Below, one piece after another: positions 24,205 to 37,655 of a DNA stretch of 64,000 bases. Each line of letters begins with the position of its first letter. The stretch's first letter is position 1. Source of the stretch: Bugula neritina (lineage: Eukaryota > Bryozoa > Gymnolaemata > Cheilostomatida > Bugulidae); the NCBI GenBank assembly GCA_964035545.1, contig CAXIUT010000073.1, positions 186,001 to 250,000 on the forward strand, given 5' to 3'. Below the pieces are notes generated by a model. That model had not been told where the DNA came from and searched no databases. It saw nothing but the letters and a program-made list of their open reading frames with translations. A program made the translations under genes and the position numbers.

Positions 24205-25546
24205 TCATCTGCAGCGCCATTTCACAGTGTTATATTTTGCTAGAGTAATAACTAATTTTAGATGCCTTTGCAAACATATGAGAAATAAATGAGTCATTTT
24301 ATGAAAAGAGGTGTTTGCAGCAGTTGTCCACTTTTGATTTAGACGCGTCATGGAAACTTTTGTAGTTTTAAATAATATCTCCAAACTCATCACTTGCATG
24401 TGTTTATATACTTGATAAAGTTTTTCATGCAAAACTTGATGCCTGCTTCAAAGACACCAGTGCTTAATTACTGTGTTAACTGTATTGGCACGTTGCCATA
24501 AGATATTTGGTAATATTTCGCATCACAACAAACTCTTCAGAAAGTTAAGAAAATCAGTCTAGAAAGTTACTGAAATAAACCTACCAGAGAGAGTAAGCCA
24601 GATGTAACAAGTAGATCCAAAACAAGTTGATTAACAATTGAAGTTGAAATCTCCATGTAGTCAACACTTTAGTCCTAATGTCAAATGCAAACGTCTGCAA
24701 CCAAACTATGTAGACTTCATGGGCTGGTTAGCTGACAGGACTCATTAAAGTTCTTAACTGTTGTGTGTATAGTGATGCCCTTCTTGAACTAGAGAGGGCT
24801 GACTGAAGACTGCTACTTTGTGAAAATTGACAATGCATATTATTATTATTCATTGTTGAGATTCACGACTGCCATAAACAATGATAAAATATTCATTGTT
24901 GGTACTACTGAGTAGAATAAAATATAATATAATATTATTCTCTGGACAGATAAACAATATCAAATGCATAATATAACATTACCATAAATCTACGGCGCTT
25001 CACATCTTCACCTTTTTCTGCAATGTTATTTCTTTGCAGTTAGAAGTACTAGCTGAATATATGACTATGAAACATAACCCTTCAATTTCATTGCACCAGC
25101 ACCGATTTCAATATAGGTGTGTTGGGAGTTATCTTTCCTAAAGTTTTGTTCTTGGTGTTTATACGAAGCAGACACAGGCTAATATTAGTTTTGTTATTTG
25201 CAAGAGTTTTTCTGTCTGATTGTCCATCAGCAAAAGTTTGCGCCTTGCAGTTATTATGGAAATACCAGTGATGCTGGAAGACCTTTGCATTGTACACCCG
25301 CCTTTACTATTGAATTTAGATGTTTTATTTTCCCATCCCCTCTCCTGCCCCCCTGTCCCCTCTAACAACCAGCAATCCTGACTCATGTGAAATGTGTTAT
25401 TGTTTTAGAGTTGGACCATGGGCCTACAGTATACGATTTGAAGCTTTATTGTTTACAGGCAGTCGAGATGAGTCACTGCTGAAACCCATTTTATTAGTAG
25501 ACTATATTGCTCTTCAATCATCAGTTTGCATATTAAAACAGAAAGC
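24205..25546. repeat. Unit 19
   Basis: V-B-Q-Q-T2-E1. Shortest unit (1,342 bp), combining the B/Q indels with TTATTGTTTTAGAG. Private GCTTTATTGTTTACAGG and GCAGTCGAGATG; together these open a 104-codon plus-strand frame across the junction with unit 20 that exists in no other copy. Confidence 0.97.
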
Positions 25547-26891
25547 TCATCTGCAGCGCCATTTCACAGTGTTAAATTTTGCTAGAGTAAAAATTAATTT
25601 TAGATGCCTTTGCAAACATATGAGAAATAAATGAGTCATTTTATGAAAAGAGGTGTTTGCAGCAGTTGTCCACTTTTGATTTAGACGCGTCATGGAAACT
25701 TTTGTAGTTTTAAATAATATCTCCAAACTCATCACTTGCATGTGTTTATATACTTGATAAAGTTTTTCATGCAAAACTTGATGCCTGCTTCAAAGACACC
25801 AGTGCTTAAAACTGTGTTAACTGTATTGGCACGTTGCCATGAGATATTTGGTTATATTTAGCATCACAACATACTCTTCAGAAAGTTAAGAAAATCAGTC
25901 TATAGAAAGGTAATGAAATAAACCTACCAGAGAGAGTAAGCCAGATGTAACAAGTAGATCCAAAACAAGTTGATTAACAATTGAAGTTGAATTCTCCATG
26001 TAGTGAATACTTTAGTCCTAATGTCAAATGCAAACGTCTGCAACCAAATTGTGTAGACTTCATGAGCTGGTTAGCTGACAGGACTCATTAAAGTTCTTAA
26101 CTGTTGTGTGTATAGTGATGCCCATCTTGAACTAGAGAGGGCTGACGGAAGACTGCTACTTTGTGAAAATTGACAATGCATATTATTATTATTCATTGTT
26201 GAGATTCACGACTGCCATAAACAATGATAAAATATTCATTGTTGGTGCTACTGAGTAGAATAAAATATAATATAATATTATTCTCTGGACAGATAAACAA
26301 TATCAAATGCATATTATAACATTACCATAAATCTACGGCGCTTGACATCTTCACTTTTTTCTGCAATGTTATTTCTTTGCAGTTAGAAGTACTAGCTGAA
26401 TATATGACTATGAAACATAACCCTTCAATTTCATTGCACCAGCACCGATTTCAATGTAGGTGTGTTGGGAGTTATCTTTCCTAAAGTTTTGTTCTTGGTG
26501 TTTATTCGAAGCAGACACAGGCTAATATTAGTTTTGTTATTTGCAAGAGTTTTTCTGTCTGATTGTCCATCAGCAAAAGTTTGCGCCTTGCAGTTATTAT
26601 GGAAATACCAGTGATGCTGGAAGACCTTTGCATTGTACACCCGCCTTTACTATTGAATTTAGATGTTTTATTTTCCCATCCCCTCTCCTGCCCCCCTGTC
26701 CCCTCTAACAACCAGCAATCCTGACTCATGTGAAATGTGTTATTAAGTTTTAGAGTTGGACCATGGGCCTACAGTATACGATTTGAAGCTTTATAGTTTA
26801 CAGGCAGTGGAGATGAGTCACTGCTGAAACCCATTTTATTAGTAGACTATATTGCTCTTCAATCATCAGTTTGCATATTAAAACAGAAAGC
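25547..26891. repeat. Unit 20
   Basis: F-A-P-P-T1-E1; AGAAAGGTAATG and GCTTGACATC, both repeated in unit 22. Private TTGGTGCTACTGAG near 26246. Confidence 0.97.
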
Positions 26892-28237
26892 TCATCTGCA
26901 GCGCCATTTCACAGTGTTAAATTTTGCTAGAGTAAAAATTAATTTTAGATGTCTTTGCAAACATATGAGAAATAAATGAGTCATTTTATGAAAAGAGGGG
27001 TTTGCAGCAGTTGTCCACTTTTGATTTAGACGCGTCATGGAAACTTTTGTAATTTTAAATAATATCTCCAAACTCATCACTTGCATGTGTTTATATACTT
27101 GATAAAGTTTTTCATGCAAAACTTGATGCCTGCTTCAAAGACACCAGTGCTTAAATACTGTGTTAACTGTATTGGCACGTTGCCATGAGATATTTGGTAA
27201 TATTTAGCATCACAACATACTCTTCAGAAAGTTAAGAAAATCAGTCTATAGAAAGTTAATGAAATAAACCTACCAGAGAGAGTAAGCCAGATGTAACAAG
27301 TAGATCCAAAACAAGTTGATTAACAATTGAAGTTGAATTCTCCATGTAGTGAATACTTTAGTCCTAATGTCAAATGCAAACGTCTGCAACCAAATTGTGT
27401 AGACTTCATGAGCTGGTTAGCTGACAGGACTCATTAAAGTTCTTAACTGTTGTGTGTATAGTGATGCCCATCTTGAACTAGAGAGGGCTGACGGAAGACT
27501 GCTACTTTGTGAAAATTGACAATGCATATTATTATTATTCATTGTTGAGATTCACGACTGCCATAAACAATGATAAAATATTCATTGTTGGTACTACTGA
27601 GTAGAATAAAATATAATATAATATTATTCTCTGGACAGATAAACAATATCAAATGCATAATATAACATTACCATAAATCTACGGCGCTTCACATCTTCAC
27701 CTTTTTCTGCAATGTTATTTCTTTGCAGTTAGAAGTACTAGCTGAATATATGACTATGAAACATAACCCTTCAATTTCATTGCACCAGCACCGATTTCAA
27801 TATAGGTGTGTTGGGAGTTATCTTTCCTGAAGTTTTGTTCTTGGTGTTTATTCGAAGCAGACACAGGCTAATATTAGTTTTGTTATTTGCAAGAGTTTTT
27901 CTGTCTGATTGTCCATCAGCAAAAGTTTGCGCCTTGCAGTTATTATGGAAATACCAGTGATGCTGGAAGACCTTTGCATTGTACACCCGCCTTTACTATT
28001 GAATTTAGATGTTTTATTTTCCCATCCGCTCTCCTGCCCCCCTGTCCCCTCTAACAACCAGCAATCCTGACTCATGTGAAATGTGTTATTAAGTTTTAGA
28101 GTTGGACCATGGGCCGACAGTATACGATTTGAAGCTTTATAGTTTACAGGCAGTGGAGATGAGTCACTGCTGAAACCCATTTTATTAGTAGACTATATTG
28201 CTCTTCAATCATCAGTTTTCATATTCAAAAAGAAAGC
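26892..28237. repeat. Unit 21
   Basis: F-C-R-P-T1-E3 with GAGGGGTTTGC, CCTGAAG, CCGCTC and CCGACAG; repeated as unit 23 at +2,691 bp except for the end. Confidence 0.97.
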
Positions 28238-29582
28238 TCATCTGCAGCGCCATTTCACAGTGTTATATTTTGCTAGAGTAATAACTAATTTTAGATGCCT
28301 TTGCAAACATATGAGAAATAAATGAGTCATTTTATGAAAAGAGGTGTTTGCAGCAGTTGTCCACTTTTGATTTAGACGCGTCATGGAAACTTTTGTAGTT
28401 TTAAATAATATCTCCAAACTCATCACTTGCATGTGTTTATATACTTGATAAAGTTTTTCATGCAAAACTTGATGCCTGCTTCAAAGACACCAGTGCTTAA
28501 AACTGTGTTAACTGTATTGGCACGTTGCCATGAGATATTTGGTTATATTTAGCATCACAACATACTCTTCAGAAAGTTAAGAAAATCAGTCTATAGAAAG
28601 GTAATGAAATAAACCTACCAGAGAGAGTAAGCCAGATGTAACAAGTAGATCCAAAACAAGTTGATTAACAATTGAAGTTGAATTCTCCATGTAGTGAATA
28701 CTTTAGTCCTAATGTCAAATGCAAACGTCTGCAACCAAATTGTGTAGACTTCATGAGCTGGTTAGCTGACAGGACTCATTAAAGTTCTTAACTGTTGTGT
28801 GTATAGTGATGCCCATCTTGAACTAGAGAGGGCTGACGGAAGACTGCTACTTTGTGAAAATTGACAATGCATATTATTATTATTCATTGTTGAGATTCAC
28901 GACTGCCATAAACAATGATAAAATATTCATTGTTGGTACTACTGAGTAGAATAAAATATAATATAATATTATTCTCTGGACAGATAAACAATATCAAATG
29001 CATATTATAACATTACCATAAATCTACGGCGCTTGACATCTTCACTTTTTTCTGCAATGTTATTTCTTTGCAGTTAGAAGTACTAGCTGAATATATGACT
29101 ATGAAACATAACCCTTCAATTTCATTGCACCAGCACCGATTTCAATGTAGGTGTGTTGGGAGTTATCTTTCCTAAAGTTTTGTTCTTGGTGTTTATTCGA
29201 AGCAGACACAGGCTAATATTAGTTTTGTTATTTGCAAGAGTTTTTCTGTCTGATTGTCCATCAGCAAAAGTTTGCGCCTTGCAGTTATTATGGAAATACC
29301 AGTGATGCTGGAAGACCTTTGCATTGTACACCCGCCTTTACTATTGAATTTAGATGTTTTATTTTCCCATCCCCTCTCCTGCCCCCCTGTCCCCTCTAAC
29401 AACCAGCAATCCTGACTCATGTGAAATGTGTTATTAAGTTTTAGAGTTGGACCATGGGCCTACAGTATACGATTTGAAGCTTTATAGTTTACAGGCAGTG
29501 GAGATGAGTCACTGCTGAAACCCATTTTATTAGTAGACTATATTGCTCTTCAATCATCAGTTTGCATATTAAAACAGAAAGC
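28238..29582. repeat. Unit 22
   Basis: V-A-P-P-T1-E1 chimera: V head, then AGAAAGGTAATG and GCTTGACATC exactly as in unit 20. The switch lies between about 28310 and 28590. Confidence 0.97.
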
Positions 29583-30928
29583 TCATCTGCAGCGCCATTT
29601 CACAGTGTTAAATTTTGCTAGAGTAAAAATTAATTTTAGATGTCTTTGCAAACATATGAGAAATAAATGAGTCATTTTATGAAAAGAGGGGTTTGCAGCA
29701 GTTGTCCACTTTTGATTTAGACGCGTCATGGAAACTTTTGTAATTTTAAATAATATCTCCAAACTCATCACTTGCATGTGTTTATATACTTGATAAAGTT
29801 TTTCATGCAAAACTTGATGCCTGCTTCAAAGACACCAGTGCTTAAATACTGTGTTAACTGTATTGGCACGTTGCCATGAGATATTTGGTAATATTTAGCA
29901 TCACAACATACTCTTCAGAAAGTTAAGAAAATCAGTCTATAGAAAGTTAATGAAATAAACCTACCAGAGAGAGTAAGCCAGATGTAACAAGTAGATCCAA
30001 AACAAGTTGATTAACAATTGAAGTTGAATTCTCCATGTAGTGAATACTTTAGTCCTAATGTCAAATGCAAACGTCTGCAACCAAATTGTGTAGACTTCAT
30101 GAGCTGGTTAGCTGACAGGACTCATTAAAGTTCTTAACTGTTGTGTGTATAGTGATGCCCATCTTGAACTAGAGAGGGCTGACGGAAGACTGCTACTTTG
30201 TGAAAATTGACAATGCATATTATTATTATTCATTGTTGAGATTCACGACTGCCATAAACAATGATAAAATATTCATTGTTGGTACTACTGAGTAGAATAA
30301 AATATAATATAATATTATTCTCTGGACAGATAAACAATATCAAATGCATAATATAACATTACCATAAATCTACGGCGCTTCACATCTTCACCTTTTTCTG
30401 CAATGTTATTTCTTTGCAGTTAGAAGTACTAGCTGAATATATGACTATGAAACATAACCCTTCAATTTCATTGCACCAGCACCGATTTCAATATAGGTGT
30501 GTTGGGAGTTATCTTTCCTGAAGTTTTGTTCTTGGTGTTTATTCGAAGCAGACACAGGCTAATATTAGTTTTGTTATTTGCAAGAGTTTTTCTGTCTGAT
30601 TGTCCATCAGCAAAAGTTTGCGCCTTGCAGTTATTATGGAAATACCAGTGATGCTGGAAGACCTTTGCATTGTACACCCGCCTTTACTATTGAATTTAGA
30701 TGTTTTATTTTCCCATCCGCTCTCCTGCCCCCCTGTCCCCTCTAACAACCAGCAATCCTGACTCATGTGAAATGTGTTATTAAGTTTTAGAGTTGGACCA
30801 TGGGCCTACAGTATACGATTTGAAGCTTTATAGTTTACAGGCAGTGGAGATGAGTCACTGCTGAAACCCATTTTATTAGTAGACTATATTGCTCTTCAAT
30901 CATCAGTTTGCATATTAAAACAGAAAGC
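29583..30928. repeat. Unit 23
   Basis: F-C-R-P-T1-E1; like unit 21 up to the quadruplex region, then CCTACAG and E1. Units 23-24 resemble units 36-37 (displacement 17,485 bp). Confidence 0.97.
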
Positions 30929-32274
30929 TCATCTGCAGCGCCATTTCACAGTGTTAAATTTTGCTAGAGTAAAAATTAATTTTAGATGCCTTTGCAAACA
31001 TATGAGAAATAAATGAATCATTTTATGAAAAGAGGTGTTTGCAGCAGTTGTCCACTTTTGATTTAGACGCGTCATGGAAACTTTTGTAGTTTTAAATAAT
31101 ATCTCCAAACTCATCACTTGCATGTGTTTATATACTTGATAAAGTTTTTCATGCAAAACTTGATGCCTGCTTCAAAGACACCAGTGCGTAAATACTGTGT
31201 TAACTGTATTGGCACGTTGCCATGAGATATTTGGTAATATTTAGCATCACAACATACTCTTCAGAAAGTTAAGAAAATCAGTCTATAGAAAGTTAATGAA
31301 ATAAACCTACCAGAGAGAGTAAGCCAGATGTAACAAGTAGATCCAAAACAAGTTGATTAACAATTGAAGTTGAATTCTCCATGTAGTGAATACTTTAGTC
31401 CTAATGTCAAATGCAAACGTCTGCAACCAAATTGTGTAGACTTCATGAGCTGGTTAGCTGACAGGACTCATTAAAGTTCTTAACTGTTGTGTGTATAGTG
31501 ATGCCCATCTTGAACTAGAGAGGGCTGACTGAAGACTGCTACTTTGTGAAAATTGACAATGCATATTATTATTATTCATTGTTGAGATTCACGACTGCCA
31601 TAAACAATGATAAAATATTCATTGTTGGTACTACTGAGTAGAATAAAATATAATATAATATTATTCTCTGGACAGATAAACAATATCAAATGCATATTAT
31701 AACATTACCATAAATCTACGGCGCTTCACATCTTCACCTTTTTCTGCAATGTTATTTCTTTGCAGTTAGAAGTACTAGCTGAATATATGACTATGAAACA
31801 TAACCCTTCAATTTCATTGCACCAGCACCGATTTCAATATAGGTGTGTTGGGAGTTATCTTTCCTAAAGTTTTGTTCTTGGTGTTTATTCGAAGCAGACA
31901 CAGGCTAATATTAGTTTTGTTATTTGCAAGAGTTTTTCTGTCTGATTGTCCATCAGCAAAAGTTTGCGCCTTGCAGTTATTATGGAAATACCAGTGATGC
32001 TGGAAGACCTTTGCATTGTACACCCGCCTTTACTATTGAATTTAGATGTTTTATTTTCCCATCCCCTCTCCTGCCCCCCTGTCCCCTCTAACAACCAGCA
32101 ATCCTGACTCATGTGAAATGTGTTATTAAGTTTTAGAGTTGGACCATGGGCCTACAGTATACGATTTGAAGCTTTATAGTTTACAGGCAGTGGAGATGAG
32201 TCACTGCTGAAACCCATTTTATTAGTAGACTATATTGCTCTTCAATCATCAGTTTTCATATTCAAAGAGAAAGC
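30929..32274. repeat. Unit 24
   Basis: F-C-R-P-T1-E2 with AATGAATCATTTT (AP-1 site 1 lost), shared with units 26 and 37. Private CAGTGCGTAAATAC. Confidence 0.97.
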
Positions 32275-33618
32275 TCATCTGCAGCGCCATTTCACAGTGT
32301 TATATTTTGCTAGAGTAATAACTAATTTTAGATGCCTTTGCAAACATATGAGAAATAAATGAGTCATTTTATGAAAAGAGGTGTTTGCAGCAGTTGTCCA
32401 CTTTTGATTTAGACGCGTCATGGAAACTTTTGTAGTTTTAAATAATATCTCCAAACTCATCACTTGCATGTGTTTATATACTTGATAAAGTTTTTCATGC
32501 AAAACTTGATGCCTGCTTCAAAGACACCGGTGCTTAATTACTGTATTAACTGTATTGGCACGTTGCCATAAGATATTTGGTAATATTTCGCATCACAACA
32601 AACTCTTCAGAAAGTTAAGAAAATCAGTCTAGAAAGTTACTGAAATAAACCTACCAGAGAGAGTAAGCCAGATGTAACAAGTAGATCCAAAACAAGTTGA
32701 TTAACAATTGAAGTTGAAATCTCCATGTAGTCAACACTTTAGTCCTAATGTCAAATGCAAACGTCTGCAACCAAACTGTGTAGACTTCATGGGCTGGTTA
32801 GCTGACAGGACTCATTAAAGTTCTTAACTGTTGTGTGTATAGTGATGCCCTTCTTAAACTAGAGGGGGCTGACTGAAGACTGCTACTTTGTGAAAATTGA
32901 CAATGCATATTATTATTATTCATTGTTGAGATTCACGACTGCCATAAACAATGATAAAATATTCATTGTTGGTACTACTGAGTAGAATAAAATATAATAT
33001 AATATTATTCTCTGGACAGATAAACAATATCAAATGCATATTATAACATTACCATAAATCTACGGCGCTTCACATCTTCACTTTTTTCTGCAATGTTATT
33101 TCTTTGCAGTTAGAAGTACTAGCTGAATATATGACTATGAAACATAACCCTTCAATTTCATTGCACCAGCACCGATTTCAATATAGGTGTGTTGGGAGTT
33201 ATCTTTCCTGAAGTTTTGTTCTTGGTGTTTATTCGAAGCAGACACAGGCTAATATTAGTTTTGTTATTTGCAAGAGTTTTTCTGTCTGATTGTCCATCAG
33301 CAAAAGTTTGCGCCTTGCAGTTATTATGGAAATACCAGTGATGCTGGAAGACCTTTGCATTGTACACCCGCCTTTACTATTGAATTTAGATGTTTTATTT
33401 TCCCATCCGCTCTCCTGCCCCCCTGTCCCCTCTAACAACCAGCAATCCTGACTCATGTGAAATGTGTTATTAAGTTTTAGAGTTGGACCATGGGCCTACA
33501 GTATACGATTTGAAGCTTTATAGTTTACAGGCAGTGGAGATGAGTCACTGCTGAAACCCATTTTATTAGTAGACTATATTGCTCTTCAATCATCAGTTTG
33601 CATATTAAAACAGAAAGC
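32275..33618. repeat. Unit 25
   Basis: V-B-Q-Q-T1-E1: a Q front joined to a CCTGAAG/CCGCTC tail otherwise seen in C-type units, so a recombinant. Private ACACCGGTGC and CTTCTTAAACTAG. Confidence 0.97.
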
Positions 33619-34964
33619 TCATCTGCAGCGCCATTTCACAGTGTTAAATTTTGCTAGAGTAAAAATTAATTTTAGATGCCTTTGCAAACATATGAGAAAT
33701 AAATGAATCATTTTATGAAAAGAGGTGTTTGCAGCAGTTGTCCACTTTTGATTTAGACGCGTCATGGAAACTTTTGTAGTTTTAAATAATATCTCCAAAC
33801 TCATCACTTGCATGTGTTTATATACTTGATAAAGTTTTTCATGCAAAACTTGATGCCTGCTTCAAAGACACCAGTGCTTAAATACTGTGTTAACTGTATT
33901 GGCACGTTGCCATGAGATATTTGGTAATATTTAGCATCACAACATACTCTTCAGAAAGTTAAGAAAATCAGTCTATAGAAAGTTAATGAAATAAACCTAC
34001 CAGAGAGAGTAAGCCAGATGTAACAAGTAGATCCAAAACAAGTTGATTAACAATTGAAGTTGAATTCTCCATGTAGTGAATACTTTAGTCCTAATGTCAA
34101 ATGCAAACGTCTGCAACCAAATTGTGTAGACTTCATGAGCTGGTTAGCTGACAGGACTCATTAAAGTTCTTAACTGTTGTGTGTATAGTGATGCCCATCT
34201 TGAACTAGAGAGGGCTGACTGAAGACTGCTACTTTGTGAAAATTGACAATGCATATTATTATTATTCATTGTTGAGATTCACGACTGCCATAAACAATGA
34301 TAAAATATTCATTGTTGGTACTACTGAGTAGAATAAAATATAATATAATATTATTCTCTGGACAGATAAACAATATCAAATGCATATTATAACATTACCA
34401 TAAATCTACGGCGCTTCACATCTTCACTTTTTTCTGCAATGTTATTTCTTTGCAGTTAGAAGTACTAGCTGAATATATGACTATGAAACATAACCCTTCA
34501 ATTTCATTGCACCAGCACCGATTTCAATATAGGTGTGTTGGGAGTTATCTTTCCTAAAGTTTTGTTCTTGGTGTTTATTCGAAGCAGACACAGGCTAATA
34601 TTAGTTTTGTTATTTGCAAGAGTTTTTCTGTCTGATTGTCCATCAGCAAAAGTTTGCGCCTTGCAGTTATTATGGAAATACCAGTGATGCTGGAAGACCT
34701 TTGCATTGTACATCCGCCTTTACTATTGAATTTAGATGTTTTATTTTCCCATCCCCTCTCCTGCCCCCCTGTCCCCTCTAACAACCAGCAATCCTGACTC
34801 ATGTGAAATGTGTTATTAAGTTTTAGAGTTGGACCATGGGCCTACAGTATACGATTTGAAGCTTTATAGTTTACAGGCAGTGGAGATGAGTCACTGCTGA
34901 AACCCATTTTATTAGTAGACTATATTGCTCTTCAATCATCAGTTTGCATATTAAAACAGAAAGC
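33619..34964. repeat. Unit 26
   Basis: F-C-R-P-T1-E1; copy of unit 24 two units upstream (AATGAATCATTTT). Private GTACATCCGCC near 34712. Confidence 0.97.
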
Positions 34965-36310
34965 TCATCTGCAGCGCCATTTCACAGTGTTAAATTTTGC
35001 TAGAGTAAAAATTAATTTTAGATGTCTTTGCAAACATATGAGAAATAAATGAGTCATTTTATGAAAAGAGGGGTTTGCAGCAGTTGTCCACTTTTGATTT
35101 AGACGCGTCATGGAAACTTTTGTAATTTTAAATAATATCTCCAAACTCATCACTTGCATGTGTTTATATACTTGATAAAGTTTTTCATGCAAAACTTGAT
35201 GCCTGCTTCAAAGACACCAGTGCTTAAATACTGTGTTAACTGTATTGGCACGTTGCCATGAGATATTTGGTAATATTTAGCATCACAACATACTCTTCAG
35301 AAAGTTAAGAAAATCAGTCTATAGAAAGTTAATGAAATAAACCTACCAGAGAGAGTAAGCCAGATGTAACAAGTAGATCCAAAACAAGTTGATTAACAAT
35401 TGAAGTTGAATTCTCCATGTAGTGAATACTTTAGTCCTAATGTCAAATGCAAACGTCTGCAACCAAATTGTGTAGACTTCATGAGCTGGTTAGCTGACAG
35501 GACTCATTAAAGTTCTTAACTGTTGTGTGTATAGTGATGCCCATCTTTAACTAGAGAGGGCTGACGGAAGACTGCTACTTTGTGAAAATTGACAATGCAT
35601 ATTATTATTATTCATTGTTGAGATTCACGACTGCCATAAACAATGATAAAATATTCATTGTTGGTACTACTGAGTAGAATAAAATATAATATAATATTAT
35701 TCTCTGGACAGATAAACAATATCAAATGCATAATATAACATTACCATAAATCTACGGCGCTTCACATCTTCACCTTTTTCTGCAATGTTATTTCTTTGCA
35801 GTTAGAAGTACTAGCTGAATATATGACTATGAAACATAACCCTTCAATTTCATTGCACCAGCACCGATTTCAATATAGGTGTGTTGGGAGTTATCTTTCC
35901 TAAATTTTTGTTCTTGGCGTTTATACGAAACAGACACAGGCTAATATTAGTTTTGTTATTTGCAAGAGTTTTTCTGTCTGATTGTCCATCAGCAAAAGTT
36001 TGCGCCTTGCAGTTATTATGGAAATACCAGTGATGCTGGAAGACCTTTGCATTGTACACCCGCCTTTACTATTGAATTTAGATGTTTTATTTTCCCATCC
36101 CCTCTCCTGCCCCCCTGTCCCCTCTAACAACCAGCAATCCTGACTCATGTGAAATGTGTTATTAAGTTTTAGAGTTGGACCATGGGCCTACAGTATACGA
36201 TTTGAAGCTTTATAGTTTACAGGCAGTGGAGATGAGTCACTGCTGAAACCCATTTTATTAGTAGACTATATTGCTCTTCAATCATCAGTTTGCATATTAA
36301 AACAGAAAGC
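34965..36310. repeat. Unit 27
   Basis: F-C-R-P-T4-E1; GATGTC, GAGGGGTTTGC, GTAATTTTAAA. The T4 tail (GGCGTTTATACG) is shared only with unit 37. Private CATCTTTAACTAG. Confidence 0.97.
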
Positions 36311-37655
36311 TCATCTGCAGCGCCATTTCACAGTGTTAAATTTTGCTAGAGTAAAAATTAATTTTAGATGCCTTTGCAAACATATGAGAAATAAATGAGT
36401 CATTTTATGAAAAGAGGTGTTTGCAGCAGTTGTCGACTTTTGATTTAGACGCGTCATGGAAACTTTTGTAGTTTTAAATAATATCTCCAAACTCATCACT
36501 TGCATGTGTTTATATACTTGATAAAGTTTTTCATGCAAAACTTGATGCCTGCTTCAAAGACACCAGTGCTTAAAACTGTGTTAACTGTATTGGCACGTTG
36601 CCATGAGATATTTGGTTATATTTAGCATCACAACATACTCTTCAGAAAGTTAAGAAAATCAGTCTATAGAAAGTTAATGAAATAAACCTACCAGAGAGAG
36701 TAAGCCAGATGTAACAAGTAGATCCAAAACAAGTTGATTAACAATTGAAGTTGAAATCTCCATGTAGTCAACACTTTAGTCCTAATGTCAAATGCAAACG
36801 TCTGCAACCAAACTATGTAGACTTCATGGGCTGGTTAGCTGACAGGACTCATTAAAGTTCTTAACTGTTGTGTGTATAGTGATGCCCTTCTTGAACTAGA
36901 GAGGGCTGACTGAAGACTGCTACTTTGTGAAAATTGACAATGCATAATATTATTATTCATTGTTGAGATTCACGACTGCCATAAACAATGATAAAATATT
37001 CATTGTTGGTACTACTGAGTAGAATAAAATATAATATAATATTATTCTCTGGACAGATAAACAATATCAAATGCATAATATAACATTACCATAAATCTAC
37101 GGCGCTTCACATCTTCACCTTTTTCTGCAATGTTATTTCTTTGCAGTTAGAAGTACTAGCTGAATATATGACTATGAAACATAACCCTTCAATTTCATTG
37201 CACCAGCACCGATTTCAATATAGGTGTGTTGGGAGTTATCTTTCCTAAAGTTTTGTTCTTGGTGTTTATTCGAAGCAGACACAGGCTAATATTAGTTTTG
37301 TTATTTGCAAGAGTTTTTCTGTCTGATTGTCCATCAGCAAAAGTTTGCGCCTTGCAGTTATTATGGAAATACCAGTGATGCTGGAAGACCTTTGCATTGT
37401 ACACCCGCCTTTACTATTGAATTTAGATGTTTTATTTTCCTATCCCCTCTCCTGCCCCCCTGTCCCCTCTAACAACCAGCAATCCTGACTCATGTGAAAT
37501 GTGTTATTAAGTTTTAGAGTTGGACCATGGGCCTACAGTATACGATTTGAAGCTTTATAGTTTACAGGTAGTGGAGATGAGTCACTGCTGAAACCCATTT
37601 TATTAGTAGACTATATTGCTCTTCAATCATCAGTTTGCATATTAAAACAGAAAGC
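36311..37655. repeat. Unit 28
   Basis: F-A-P-Q-T1-E1; P mid1 joined to Q mid2, and GTCGAC at 36432-36437. Unusual CATAATATTATTATTC (shared with unit 39) and ACAGGTAGTGG (shared with units 39 and, in part, 40). C to T at 37441 breaks the quadruplex motif. Confidence 0.97.

Larger units (their letters stand above)
21514..30928. repeat. Nested three-unit and two-unit duplications, units 17-23
   Basis: Units 17-18 and the head of 19 match units 20-21 and the head of 22 at a displacement of 4,033 bp (shared AGAAAGGTAATG in 17 and 20, GATGTCTTTGC with CCTGAAG and CCGCTC in 18 and 21). Independently, from about 25900 to 28100 matches about 28590 to 30790 at a displacement of 2,691 bp (two units): both contain AGAAAGGTAATG and the otherwise absent GCTTGACATC. 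Unit 22 is therefore a chimera: V head like units 19 and 25, remainder like unit 20. Unit 23 repeats unit 21 but ends in CCTACAG/E1 instead of CCGACAG/E3. Confidence 0.8.

Noticed and set aside
25320-25634. 104-codon plus-strand frame
   Set aside because: Exists only at the unit 19/20 junction because of unit 19's 2-bp length change and private base changes; a chance frame.
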